The notes: generated from the sequence alone by a model not told the origin. A stretch of DNA of 32,133 nucleotides from Candidatus Latescibacterota bacterium (GCA_016187725.1 JACPJE010000028.1:1-32133), one strand, 5' to 3'. Shown: positions 15,651 through 25,305, numbered from the stretch's first letter. Numbers and translations are program-made.

Positions 15651-17213
15651 ATGAGCCACCACGAGATCCTCTTTCGCGCCGTGGAATTCGCCTACGACAC
15701 CTCGCCGGCCCCCCTCTTCGAAAAACTCGACCTCCACCTGCCTGCCGGCTGGACCGGCATCGTGGGGGCCAACGGGGCGGGCAAGACCACCCTCTTGCGC
15801 CTGGCCATCGGCGAACTGATCCCCCGCCAGGGCCGGGTGCAGGCGCCGCCCTCCGCCCTGTACTGCGCCCAGCGCACCGATGAGCCGCCCCCCCTGCTGG
15901 CCCAGTTCCTGGCCGAGGCCGAAGCTTGCCAGTTGCGGGGCCGGCTGGGGGTGGGGGAGGACTGGCTGGAGCGCTGGGACAGTCTCAGCCACGGGGAGCG
16001 CAAGCGGGCCCAACTGGGGGTGGCCCTGTGGCGAGGGCCCCAGGTGCTGGCCGTGGACGAGCCCACTAACCACCTGGACCTGCAGGCCAAAGCGCTGCTG
16101 AGCGGGGCGCTGCGCACCTTTCAGGGGGTGGGACTGCTGGTCAGCCACGACCGCCAGCTACTCGACGAACTGTGCCGGCAGTGCGTGTTCATCGATCCGC
16201 CGGCAGCGCACCTGCGGCCGGGCACCTTCACCGAGGGCATGGCACAGGCCCGCCTGGAAGAGGCACGAGCCCACCGCCAGCGCGAATTGGCCAGGGAGGA
16301 GCGCCAGCGCCTGGAGCAGGAAAGCCGCCGGCGGCGGGAAGAGGCGGCCCGTTCCCAGGCCCGGCGCTCCAAGCGCGGCCTGGACCCCAAGGACCACGAC
16401 GCCCGTTTCAAGCGCAACCGCGCGCGCATCAGCGGCAAGGACGGTTCAGCCGGCAAGCTGCTGCGCCAGCTGGACGGGCGGCTGGAGCAGGCCAGGGAGC
16501 GGCTGGAGAGCGCCCAGGTGAAGAAGACCTACGACCTGGGCATCTGGATGCCCGGAGCCCGCTCCCACCGGCGGGCCCTCTTCACCCTGCCGGCCGGGGT
16601 CCTGCCCCTGGGCGAAGGCCGCTGCCTCTGCTTCCCAGACCTGGCCATGGCCCCGGACCAGCGCGTCGCCCTCACCGGCCCCAACGGGGGCGGCAAGAGC
16701 ACCCTGGTGCGCCGCATCGTCCAGTCCCTCTCCCTGCCCGAGGCCCAGGTGGTCTACCTGCCCCAGGAACTGCCCCTCAGCGCGGCCAGGCAGGTGCTGG
16801 ACCGGGTGCGCGCCCTGCCCCGCGACCAACTGGGCAAATTGATGAGCGTGGTCAGCTGCCTGGGGTCAAGACCCCAGCGCCTGCTGGACACCGCGGCCCC
16901 CAGCCCAGGGGAGGCGCGCAAGCTCCTCCTGGCCCTGGGCATCGTGCAGACCCCGCACCTGATCGTCATGGATGAGCCCACCAACCACCTGGACCTGCCC
17001 TCGATCCAGTGCCTGGAGGACGCCCTGGCCGGCTGCCCCTGCGGGCTGCTGCTGGTCAGCCACGACCTGCCCTTCCTGGCGCGGCTGGCCCGCACCCGCT
17101 GGCAACTGGAGGAGCACGAGAGGGGCGAATGGAGGTTGCAGGTGGGGGAGATGCGCACGTTCAGTACTGGACCAGCGCCCAGCGACAGGTCAGGGAAGAG
17201 TCTTTCGTCTTGA
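15651..17213 (+). CDS. ABC-F family ribosome-associated ATPase
   Basis: 520 residues with two fused ABC domains and no membrane helices. Domain 1: Walker A GANGAGKTT (39-47), signature LSHGE (112-116), Walker B 'LAVDEPTNHLD' (133-143). Domain 2: Walker A GPNGGGKST (343-351), a weaker signature PSPGEAR, and 'IVMDEPTNHLD' (about 437-447). The charged linker (about 205-310) carries many Arg, Glu and Lys residues. ABC-F proteins bind the ribosomal E site and act in translation rescue or resistance to ribosome-targeting antibiotics. Which one applies here cannot be told. I chose ATG 15651 because ABC homology starts there, with GGAG at 15640-15643. Upstream in-frame codons fall in the structured RNA. 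The terminator 11 nt upstream suggests attenuation. Confidence 0.9.
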   Translation: MSHHEILFRAVEFAYDTSPAPLFEKLDLHLPAGWTGIVGANGAGKTTLLRLAIGELIPRQGRVQAPPSALYCAQRTDEPPPLLAQFLAEAEACQLRGRLGVGEDWLERWDSLSHGERKRAQLGVALWRGPQVLAVDEPTNHLDLQAKALLSGALRTFQGVGLLVSHDRQLLDELCRQCVFIDPPAAHLRPGTFTEGMAQARLEEARAHRQRELAREERQRLEQESRRRREEAARSQARRSKRGLDPKDHDARFKRNRARISGKDGSAGKLLRQLDGRLEQARERLESAQVKKTYDLGIWMPGARSHRRALFTLPAGVLPLGEGRCLCFPDLAMAPDQRVALTGPNGGGKSTLVRRIVQSLSLPEAQVVYLPQELPLSAARQVLDRVRALPRDQLGKLMSVVSCLGSRPQRLLDTAAPSPGEARKLLLALGIVQTPHLIVMDEPTNHLDLPSIQCLEDALAGCPCGLLLVSHDLPFLARLARTRWQLEEHERGEWRLQVGEMRTFSTGPAPSDRSGKSLSS

Positions 17214-17243
17214 TTGACAAGGGTCAGCTCTTTCGGGTATATA
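17214..17243 (+). promoter_or_regulatory. Promoter of the DUF6883/DUF4926 pair
   Basis: Perfect -35 TTGACA (17214-17219), 18-nt spacer, -10 TATATA (17238-17243). The predicted start, about 7 nt downstream, coincides with the GTG start codon at 17250. The -35 follows immediately after the ABC-F stop codon. Confidence 0.55.
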
Positions 17244-17249
17244 TGAACC

Positions 17250-17597
17250 GTGATCATTCCCAATGCTGTGCGAGCGCTAGTCGATATCCGCAAACTGCGC
17301 GACTACTCCCTGAATCCAGCTCATCGGGCAGGCCGGCACAAAGCGCGACTCTTTGCCGCGCTGTTGGAGATGAAGATGGAGGATGCCGAAGCACTGCGAG
17401 ACATCCTTCTCCAGGTAGTGCGCACCCACGAGGCTGTCCTCGGGAAACGCGATCAATTTGGCCAGCGCTACTGCCTTGACTTCTTGTTGAACTGGCTCGA
17501 CCGTCAGGCCCCGCTGCGCAGTATCTGGAATATCCGGCCTGAAGAAGACTTCCCTCGGCTCGTGACTTGTTATCCTCTCCGGGAGGTAGGCGCATGA
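17250..17597 (+). CDS. DUF6883-like small protein
   Basis: 115 residues. The patterns 'IRKLRDYSLNPAHRAGRHKARLF', 'FGQRYCLDFLL', 'LRSIWNIRPEEDFPRLVTCYPL' fit the family I recall as DUF6883, in which the His/Lys-rich 'LNP.H..G.HKA' segment is conserved. Its function is unknown to me. The frame is closed by TGA at 17244-17246, so the GTG at 17250 is the first possible start. It has no Shine-Dalgarno sequence. It overlaps the next gene as ATGA. Family members often sit beside DUF4926 genes, which suggests a two-protein module; a toxin-antitoxin or immunity role is a guess. Confidence 0.75.
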   Translation: MIIPNAVRALVDIRKLRDYSLNPAHRAGRHKARLFAALLEMKMEDAEALRDILLQVVRTHEAVLGKRDQFGQRYCLDFLLNWLDRQAPLRSIWNIRPEEDFPRLVTCYPLREVGA

Positions 17598-17836
17598 ACA
17601 ATGCGGTCCAGTTGCTCGATGTGGTCGCCTTGACCACTCCGGTCCCCGAGCACCGCTTGGAGCGGGGTGAAATCGGCACGGTGGTGGAGTGCCACCCAGG
17701 GAATGCCTTTGAAGTGGAATTCGTGGCGGAGGACGGGTACACCTACGCCCTGGTCACCCTGAGCGGGGACGCACTCCTCCCCCTTCGCCAGAAGCGCGCC
17801 CATTCTGACTTGGTCTCCGGATCAGCGGCGGTCTAG
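17594..17836 (+). CDS. DUF4926-like small protein
   Basis: 80 residues. 'LLDVVALTTPVPEHRLERGEIGTVVECH', 'FEVEFVAEDGYTYALVTL' and 'LLPLRQ' form a small all-beta, SH3-like domain matching DUF4926. The ATG overlaps the stop of the DUF6883-like gene by 4 nt, with CTCCGGGAGG just upstream, so the two are co-translated. An upstream in-frame start at 17567 lies inside the neighbour and is rejected. The gene faces the 3' end of the metalloprotease 45 nt away. Confidence 0.8.
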   Translation: MNNAVQLLDVVALTTPVPEHRLERGEIGTVVECHPGNAFEVEFVAEDGYTYALVTLSGDALLPLRQKRAHSDLVSGSAAV

Positions 17837-17881
17837 GCATCAGGGCTCCTGGTTCGCAGCCCACTGCCGGCCACTGGAGAC

Positions 17882-20800
17882 CTACCTGAGCAGAAGCAGC
17901 TTCCTGGTCTCCACCTCCGCACCAGCCTGCAGGCGATAGAGATACACCCCGCTGGCTAGCTCCCGTCCCTGCTCATCGCGGCCATCCCACACCACCTGGC
18001 GCATTCCACTTTCCTGCATCCCTTTCACCAGCGTGGTCGCTTTCTGACCCAGCAGGTTGTAGATGGCCAACTCCACCTCACCCCGTTGGGGCAGACTGAA
18101 GCGGATGGTGGTAGTGGGGTTGAAGGGATTGGGGTAGTTGGGTTCTAGGGAGAAGCGTTGAGGGACAGTGCCTGCCTCTTCCACGGCCGTGATCTCTCTG
18201 CCGGTATCCAAGCGGTACACCCCCCAGGGCGTGGCCGCGTAGAGCAGGCGGGGCACCAGCGGGTCCACGGCCACGTCATTGAACCACGGCACCCCGGCCA
18301 GCTCGTCCCCCAGCGATTTCCAGCTCTTGCCGCGGTCGCGGCTCTCCAGGAGTTGCGGCCCGGTGACCCACAGGAGCCGCTCTGGGTCGCCCGGGTCAAA
18401 GCGCAGCCGCATCCTGGGATATCCCCGGTGTTCGGGATTCGCCAGCAAGGTCCAGCCATTCCCCCTGTCCCCAGAGACGTACAGGCCACTGGTGGCCGCG
18501 GCATAGAGCCGCTGCGGGGCCAGGGGATGGATCCCCATGGCCTGGATCTGCCCCCCTTCCCCTGTCCGGCCGGCGTACGCCCAATTCAACCCCTCGTCCG
18601 CGCTGCGCCACACACTGTCCTGGACAGCCGCGTACAGGGTCTCCGGCGCCAGGGGGTCCAGCACCAGGCCATGGAACGGAACCGCCTGGTACAATCTCGG
18701 GTTCAATGAGATCAGCTTCAGCAAACCGGTGCGCCTCTCCCAGGTCTGGCCAGCGTCCGCGCTGCGGAAGATGCTCCCTCGGTTGAGGTAATAGACCCCC
18801 CTTTGCCGGGGATGGGCCAGGATCACGGGGTAGGTAGCATCGGAGAAAGTCCATACCCACGGCACCCACTCCCAGGTTTTCCCCCCGTCCGCGCTGCGGA
18901 AGAGAGAGGACCCTACATAGGCCAGGGCGAGCTGGGGGTCGAAGGGGTCCAGGAAGAGGGCCTCTACTAGCGGCAGCCCGTAGGTATAAACACCCGTCCC
19001 TTGCTGCTGGGTTCCCTGCCATTCCCACTCCCCATTCTCGCTGGTGTAAAAAACCGGGAGCAGGGAGCCCTCTGTTCCCCGGCGTGTTGCCCCGGCGCAG
19101 AGGCGTCCCCTGGCATCGAACACCACCGTGCCTGCCCCGGGGCTCACCCCGGGCAACTCCAGCTCCTCCCAGCGCTCCCCCCCGTCCCGGGTCTGCAGCA
19201 GCGGCGCCGGGCCGCGGTAATTGTACACGCTCAGAAAAAACCGGTCCGGGTCCAGGGGGTGCAGGACCAGGGTATTCACATAATAAGCCAGAATATCCCA
19301 CTCCCAGCTCTTTCCCCCATCGCGCGACCTCCAGAACTCTCTGTTATATGACGACCAGGCCAGGAGCAACCCTGGGGCGCGGGGATGGGCCGCCAGCCGC
19401 ACCGGGTTGGAGGCGTTCGCCATCCCCAGCACCGCCACCTGCTCCCACTGGGTCCCCTGGTCCGCGCTGTGCCAGAGGGTGTCCCGGCTCGTGGCGTACA
19501 GGCCCTGGGGGTCCCAGGGGTCGAGGATCATTTCCCCGAAGAGGTGTTCCAGGTTTTGGCGCTCCCAGGTCTGGCCAGCGTCCGCGCTGCGGAAGAGGAT
19601 CGGCGCGATTTGCTGAAGTGCCTCATCCCAGCGGTTCAGCCAGGCCGCATAGAGGACCTGGGGGGCGGCGGGATGCACCAGGACGAGGTCCCCGCTGGCC
19701 GGTGTTTCGTCCCACGACCGGCCGCCATCCGCGGAGATCACCACCTGCCCCGCGCGGCTGCCGTAGAGCCGGCCAGCCGGGTCCACGGCCAGCAACTCCA
19801 CCCCGGGGTCCAGCAATTCCCAGGTTCTCCCCCCATCCCGGCTCCTGCGGGGAGCAGGGCTGCTGATATACGCGCAGTACGGGTCCAGGGGATCGACCAT
19901 GATCCCCTCGCCCCTCATGGCGCTGGTCCGGTCCCAGGTATTCCCCCCGTCCTCGCTGCGCCAGATCCCCTCCTGGGTGGCCCCATACATCACCTCGGGA
20001 TTTCCGGGCGCCAGGACCAGGGTCTCTATGGCAGGCCGGTGTCCTGCCCCGGGCAGCTTCAGGTCTTCCCAGGACCCGGGGGCAGCCCTCCCCTCTGGGA
20101 GCGCCAGCACCGAAACCTCCTGCACGGGGCTCCTCCCCTCATTGCCGGCCACATCCTCCACCACGGCCCGCACCAGGTAGGTGCCCGGAGGAGGGGCGGG
20201 CCATCTCCCCTCGTACCGCCCCGCCCGCCATTCCAGGGATACGGTGGCCAGCTCAGAGGTGTCCTCCAGGCTGTAGACCACGGCCCGGGCTGCGCGGATC
20301 TCGCTCCCGTCGAGCAGGCCAGTCTCTGGCAGCGCCAGGAGGAGTTCCTCCCCTGCTGAGCGGGACTGCAGTCCCAGCACCCGGGGTGGGGTCTGGTCCG
20401 GCCCGGGATACATCTCGACCAAGAGGGTGTCCTTCCAGACGCCAAAGCTGCTCCTCGCCTCCAGCTCGAACCCCAGCCGGCCCTCCAGGCCGGCCCTCAG
20501 CAGGAACTCGGGCGAGACCATTGACCGGACCTGCCCCCCCTCCGCGCCCCAGACTAGCTGGGACCCGCTGACCCGGAGCACCCCTTCCCCCAGGGCCTGC
20601 AGGCTGAACCTGAAAGCCCGGAGCAACTCTGGCTTTTCTACCTCTATCCTCAGCCCCAGGCGGATGAACTCCCCTACCTGGGCCTTGCCGTCCCCATTCC
20701 CCAGGCTGTCCAGGACCACCACCTGGCGCACCTCCTGCCGGGGAGACACCCCCCAGACCTGGACCTCCTCCTGTCCCACGGCGATTCCATTGGCAATGAT

Positions 20801-22556
20801 CTGTGCCACCAGCCGGCCGGCGCGGGTGCCCACAAACCCATCCCTGAAGCGGACGACCAGCCCGCCCTGTCTGGCCCCCCGGGTCCTGGCCCCTATCCTC
20901 AGATCGCCAAAGCTGATCTCCGCTTGCAGGATCTCCAGCTGCGGATCGTCGGTATGGAGCCGCATCCCCACCTGGCGGGCACTGAGCCCGCCCCGATTGA
21001 CCAGGGTGGGAAAGAGCCGGACCTCTTCCCCGGACACGGCAATGCTGTCCTGGTCTGCATCCGCTATGGAGATCCCCTCGAGCTGCACCAGCAGGGGATT
21101 GGCCTGGACCTGGACAATGGCCTCTTCCCCCTCAAAGCGGATCCCCTCCAGCCGCACGCTCAACTGCCCATCCTCGCTGTGGGAGGAAGGGTTGGTCTGG
21201 GGCGTGAACGCCCGATATTTCACCCCATCAAACAGGTCGGTGGCATCTCCCAGGTTGCCGCCGTGGGCCTGGGCGTAAGCCGCGTCGTGGGCCCAGAAAT
21301 CCAGGTTGTCCCCTCCTCCCTGAGGGTCCGACTCCTTCCCCAGCGGATACCCCGCATCTCGCCATCTCCCATCCGCGCACTCCAGGTCCACCACGGTCTT
21401 CTCCGGCGCTGTCACCTGCGGCGGGATCTGCCGCACGTGCCAGACCAGCAAACCCTCTCCTGGGATCTGGCGGTCGTAATAGCTGCTCCGCCGCCGGTTT
21501 TCCACCAGGAAGTACTCCAATCCACTCAGCGGCACCTCGAGGATTCGCCCGCTGCTTCCCACCTCCTCCAGGCGGATCTCCTGGTCTTCCCGGGTCACCT
21601 CCGCCACCTCGGTCCAGCCCAGTTGCAGCCGGCTCCAGGCGCAGAAGCTATTGGGACCATCATCCCCATTCCAACCCAGTGCACCCCACCCCATCAGGCA
21701 CCAGGCCCCCACCCCGGCTGCGTCTTCCTCTGGAGGCGCCCCCTGCTTCTTCAGGAACTCGGTGTCGTAGAGGTCCGGCAGCCCCAGCACGTGTCCGTAC
21801 TCGTGGCACATGGACCCGACTGCCTCCGCGAAGCTGCGGCCCTGCTGCAGGGTGCCGCGGCCAGGGAGTATCCGCATGGATTCCCCCCTTCTCCCTGCAT
21901 CGCCGCTGATAAACTTCTCCTCAAACCCCAAGGTGCCGATGCCAGTGGCCTCTCCCAGCAGAAAGTGCCTCGGCGTTGAGGCCAGGACCAGAAACACCGC
22001 ATCCACCACCCCATCGTCGTCCCCGGAGTTGGGTACCCCATCCGGGCCGTCGTTGTCGAACTGGGCAAAGTCGAGGTTCTCGTCTGCCTGGCGCAGGATC
22101 TCCAGGCTGAATTCCCCGAACTGGCCCTGCTCCGTGGAATTACCAGACAGATAGGCTGAGGCCGGCTGCGCCGACTCGTACACGCGGAGCGCCACCTCGC
22201 CGCGAATCTTGAGTTTGCCAAAGGACATGGTATCGTAAAAATGAGAGAAGCTGCCGGGTAGCTCGGGGTTGAAGAGGTCGCCGGCCCAGGAAGGAACGGT
22301 AGTGCTCTCCCCCTTGAAACGGGCGAAGAGCACCAGGGCATGTCGGGTGCCAGTGGTACTAGTTTGGGAGGCCAGGGTCGGCTTGGCAGCCGGGGAGATT
22401 GTCTCCTCGCCCTGACTGCCGGCGCAGACCAAGCCTTCGGCCAGCGCCCGGGTCGCCCAGGCCCTGACTGCCGGCGCAGACCAAGCCTTCGGCCAGCGCC
22501 CGGGTCGCCCAGAAGCCAGCAATCAAGGCCAGGCCTACGGCGATACCGCGAGGCAC
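17882..22556 (-). CDS. Secreted M6-family metalloprotease with Asp-box repeats and FlgD-like C-terminus (frame split by tandem duplication)
   Basis: Zinc peptidase of the immune-inhibitor-A (M6) family. The best start is GTG 22556, behind GGAGGAGG. It opens a signal peptide 'MPRGIAVGLALIAGFWATRALA'. That frame ends soon because a 52-bp unit is duplicated in tandem at 22409-22512. Dropping one copy gives one uninterrupted 1540-residue protein. In it HEYGH (234-238) followed by 'LGLPDLYD' is the zinc site. About thirteen BNR/Asp-box repeats such as 'SADAGQTWE' and 'SRDGGKSWE' suggest beta-propellers in the second half. The C-terminus 'NYPNPFNPTTTIRFSLP ... GVYLYRLQAG' is an FCB-type sorting or anchoring module. 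As sequenced, the long open part could only start at an internal codon without an export signal. It probably forms an operon with the lipoprotein gene 25 nt upstream. Confidence 0.85.
22409..22512. repeat. Perfect 52-bp tandem duplication in the protease signal-peptide region
   Basis: Copy 1 at 22409-22460 and copy 2 at 22461-22512 are identical base for base. 52 is not a multiple of three. Read on the minus strand, each copy encodes the junction from WATRALAEG to CAGSQG, in the signal-peptide frame in the upstream copy and in the protease frame in the downstream copy. Confidence 0.95.
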
Positions 22557-22581
22557 CTTGCCTCCTCCCTCGGCTATCTTC

Positions 22582-23499
22582 TCAATACAGCGCCGGCACC
22601 CGGCGGCGGGTCAGGGACCCCTCCTGGGTGAGGGCGTAGACCGCGATATTGACCGCCAACTGGGACTGGGCAATGTCCTCGTACTGCTCGGTGCGCCCGG
22701 CTCTCCTGGGCGGCATGTAGAACTCCACCCCGGCCAGGCGCCCCTGCACCACCAACCCCAGCATACGGTCCAGATTCGGCCGCGGCGTCCCGCCCTTCTG
22801 GGCCGAGGTGTCCTCCGTGGTCAGGGCCCGGCCGGTGCGGGGCACCCCTTTGAGCGGGAAGTAAGCCGAGAAGAGCGGGTGCTCTTCGGTCAGGTACTCG
22901 GTCCACACCTCCTGGCCCCACACCAGGTGCCCGTACTTTTCCAAGCCCTCCCGGTACTCTTCAAAGGGGGTCCGGCGCTCTTCGGATTGGGTGTCGAAGT
23001 TGAGGACGAACCCCCCGGCGAGCAGGTAGCGGCTCAAGTGCTCCATCTCCGCCTCGTTGGGCAGGCTCAGGGGCACCACAATAGGCAGGTCCAGCAGGCG
23101 GGGATCGGCATAGGTGAGACTGGGGGCCAGGTCCGCCTTGATCTGGGTGAAGGTCTCCAGGGCATGGACCAGGCCGTCCAACTGGCGCAACTGCTCGCCG
23201 GTGTCGAGGCCGGCCCCGGAGGCGCCGGCCTGGTTGACGCGCAGGGACTGGATCTGCCCCAGGTGGACGAAGCCCTGGATGGACTGGGGGTCAGCGGGGT
23301 TCTCGTAGCGCACCATGGCCTGGAACTGGCCCGAGCGCTCGTACTGGCTGGCCAGCGAGTCAAAGGGCGAAGTCGCCGCCTCCGCAGCCGGCGGCGAGGC
23401 GCTCGGGAGCTGGGAAGCGAGCTGAGGCAGCGAGGCACAGCCGGCGAGGACCAGGCACAGGCCGAAGGCCGCCGCGCGGGAAGGGCAGATGAACTGCAT
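22582..23499 (-). CDS. Lipoprotein, DUF4159-like
   Basis: 305 residues. Signal sequence with lipobox LAGC (Cys21). The segments 'LGLVVQGRLAGVEFYMP', 'LSRYLLAGGFVLNFD' and 'EHPLFSAYFPLKGVP' recall the DUF4159 pattern, in which a gene product of glutamine-amidotransferase-like fold carries a 'Y...GGF' strand. I rate this match as tentative. GGAGG lies 8 nt before the ATG. It is 25 nt upstream of the metalloprotease start and probably co-transcribed. It may assist or anchor the protease at the envelope. No catalytic motif is recognisable. Confidence 0.65.
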   Translation of the reverse strand: MQFICPSRAAAFGLCLVLAGCASLPQLASQLPSASPPAAEAATSPFDSLASQYERSGQFQAMVRYENPADPQSIQGFVHLGQIQSLRVNQAGASGAGLDTGEQLRQLDGLVHALETFTQIKADLAPSLTYADPRLLDLPIVVPLSLPNEAEMEHLSRYLLAGGFVLNFDTQSEERRTPFEEYREGLEKYGHLVWGQEVWTEYLTEEHPLFSAYFPLKGVPRTGRALTTEDTSAQKGGTPRPNLDRMLGLVVQGRLAGVEFYMPPRRAGRTEQYEDIAQSQLAVNIAVYALTQEGSLTRRRVPALY

Positions 23500-23688
23500 G
23501 GGGAATGGCCTCCGCGAAGAGGGTGGGTGGATGCCTTCAATATAATTTTAAAGGTGAGCCCACAGGATTTTTTTTGTCGCTCCACCTCCACCGCCCCGGA
23601 AAGCTGTATTGCCGTCCCCGCACAGGCGAGGTATTTTCTGGCCATATCCGATCTGTCTCTACCTTCCCCGATCCGCGGAGCCGAGCCG

Positions 23689-24882
23689 GTGAAAATCCTG
23701 GTCGCCAATCTGGGCAGCACCTCCTTCAAGTACAAACTCTTCGATATGCCCCAGGGCCAGGTGCTGGCCAAGGGCGGCATGGATCGCATCGGCGGCCAGG
23801 GCTCGGTGCACACCTACCAGCTGGGAGACGCTCCCCAGGTGAAGCAGCCCTGCCAGCTGCCCGACCACGCCACCGCCATCGACGAGGCCCTGGCTCGCCT
23901 GGTGGGTTCGGTGCTCTCCTCGCTGGCGGAACTGGAAGCGGTGGGCTTCAAGGCCGTGCACGCCCGCGACATCTCCGGGGTAGTGGCCCTCGACGAGGAG
24001 GTGATAGGGCGGATGGTGGATTACTATCCCCTGGCCCCGGCCCACAACCCGGCGTACGTGGCGGCCATCCGGCAATTCGCCAAGGTGGCCCCCCAAGTGC
24101 ATCTGGTGGGCTGTTTCGAGAGCGCCTTCCACGGCCGGGCGCCCCTGCGCCGGCAGCTCTACGCCGTGCCCTATGCCTGGTACGAGAAGTACGGGGTGCG
24201 GCGCTACGGCTTCCACGGGGCCAGCCACCGCTACGCCGCCGAACACGTCCGCCGGCTGGAGACCCGGCGCCCGCTGTTGCACGTCAACTGCCACCTGGGC
24301 GGCTCCTCCTCGCTGTGCGCGATCAAGGACGGCGTGTCGCTGGGGGCCAGCCACGGCCTCAGCCCGCAGAGCGGCCTGCCCCAGAACAACCGCATCGGCG
24401 ACCTGGACCCCTATGCCCTCGACCTGGTGATGCGCAACGAGGGCCAGAGTTTCGCCCAGATCCTGGAGCAGTGCGCCTCCCAGGGGGGCCTGCTAGGTCT
24501 ATGCGGGTACAATGACATGCGCGACATCGAGGAGCAGGCCGCCAAGGGCGACGTGCGCTGCGAACTGGCCACCGAGGTCTTCACCACCGCCATCCGCGAC
24601 TACCTGGGGGCCTACGTGGTGGAATTGGGCGGGCTGGACGTGGTCAGCTTCACCGGCGGCATCGGCGAGCACTCGGCCCTGGTGCGCCGCCAGGTGCTGG
24701 GGAGCCTGGAATTCCTGGGAGTGGAGCTGGACGCGGAGAAAAACGAGCTGGTCCACGGCGAAGGCAGCTTGCACGCCCCCTCCAGCCGGGTGCATCTGCA
24801 CGTGCTGCGCACCGACGAGGAGCTGATCGTGGCCAGGCAGACCTGCGAGTTTTTGATGGAAACAGGAGGGCAACATGGTTGA
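23689..24882 (+). CDS. Acetate/propionate-kinase-family protein with altered active-site residues
   Basis: 397 residues, ASKHA fold. 'VANLGSTSFKYKLFD' is the N-terminal phosphate loop (Asn7 kept). 'RRYGFHGASHRY' contains His180 of the family, 'NCHLGGSSSLCAI' is the adenine-side loop, and 'NNRIGDLDP' keeps the Arg (235). 'SFTGGIGEHS' is also typical. Two positions differ from textbook AckA: Lys88 in 'GFKAVH' where HR-VVH carries Arg91, and Glu144 in 'CFESAFH' where FDTAFH carries the catalytic Asp148. The GTG start has GGAG 8 nt upstream. A frame reaching back to 22558 is antisense to the lipoprotein and rejected. First gene of a four-gene operon; no pta or microcompartment shell gene is present. 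Confidence 0.85.
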   Translation: MKILVANLGSTSFKYKLFDMPQGQVLAKGGMDRIGGQGSVHTYQLGDAPQVKQPCQLPDHATAIDEALARLVGSVLSSLAELEAVGFKAVHARDISGVVALDEEVIGRMVDYYPLAPAHNPAYVAAIRQFAKVAPQVHLVGCFESAFHGRAPLRRQLYAVPYAWYEKYGVRRYGFHGASHRYAAEHVRRLETRRPLLHVNCHLGGSSSLCAIKDGVSLGASHGLSPQSGLPQNNRIGDLDPYALDLVMRNEGQSFAQILEQCASQGGLLGLCGYNDMRDIEEQAAKGDVRCELATEVFTTAIRDYLGAYVVELGGLDVVSFTGGIGEHSALVRRQVLGSLEFLGVELDAEKNELVHGEGSLHAPSSRVHLHVLRTDEELIVARQTCEFLMETGGQHG

Positions 24883-25279
24883 CGAGAGCTTCCTCGACCA
24901 ATACCTCGATGTGATGCAGAATATCGAGTCCGCCATCGCCGAAGTCTACCGGGACGATACGAGCCTGCTCGACTACGATGCGATGAGTGCCTACGAAGCC
25001 TTGATCGACCACTACGTGGCGGAGAAGATCCAGCGCAAGCCGCGACACTTCGCCCTCTCGCCGAGGGCTGATCGGGTGTTTGGCAGGATCAAGGTAATGT
25101 GTGACTGGCGGCTCGGAAGGGAAGTGCTAGAAAGTGAGGACGGAGAAAAGATGGAAGTGCCGCCAAAGACCGTGGACGAAATCATCAAGTGCCTGAAGGT
25201 GCTGCTGAATTCGGCCAAAAAATGGAACAAGTCAGGAGGGCGGCAGGCGTACCTGGCCTTCATCTCCAAATATGTCTGA
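24875..25279 (+). CDS. Conserved-looking hypothetical protein, 134 aa
   Basis: Not assigned to a family. Acidic N-terminal half ('LDQYLDVMQNIESAIAEVYRD', 'LLDYDAMSAYEALIDHYVAEK') predicted all-helical, with a basic C-terminal part ending 'WNKSGGRQAYLAFISKYV'. No signal peptide or membrane segment. AGGAGGG lies 4 nt before the ATG, and the start overlaps the kinase-like gene by 8 nt, so expression is clearly intended and coupled. Its position between a metabolic kinase homologue and a two-component system suggests an adaptor, but that is only context. Confidence 0.75.
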   Translation: MVDESFLDQYLDVMQNIESAIAEVYRDDTSLLDYDAMSAYEALIDHYVAEKIQRKPRHFALSPRADRVFGRIKVMCDWRLGREVLESEDGEKMEVPPKTVDEIIKCLKVLLNSAKKWNKSGGRQAYLAFISKYV

Positions 25280-25305
25280 AGTAGTATTGCTGAGATAGAG
25301 CCCAG

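Noticed and set aside
18700..20000. Repeats in the protease gene considered as a CRISPR-like or mobile repeat array
   Set aside because: They are coding Asp-box repeats (about 13) with irregular spacing, not uniform repeats with spacers.
22558..23688. Upstream extension of the acetate-kinase-like frame
   Set aside because: It runs antisense through the lipoprotein gene; homology begins only after the GTG at 23689, which has its own ribosome site.
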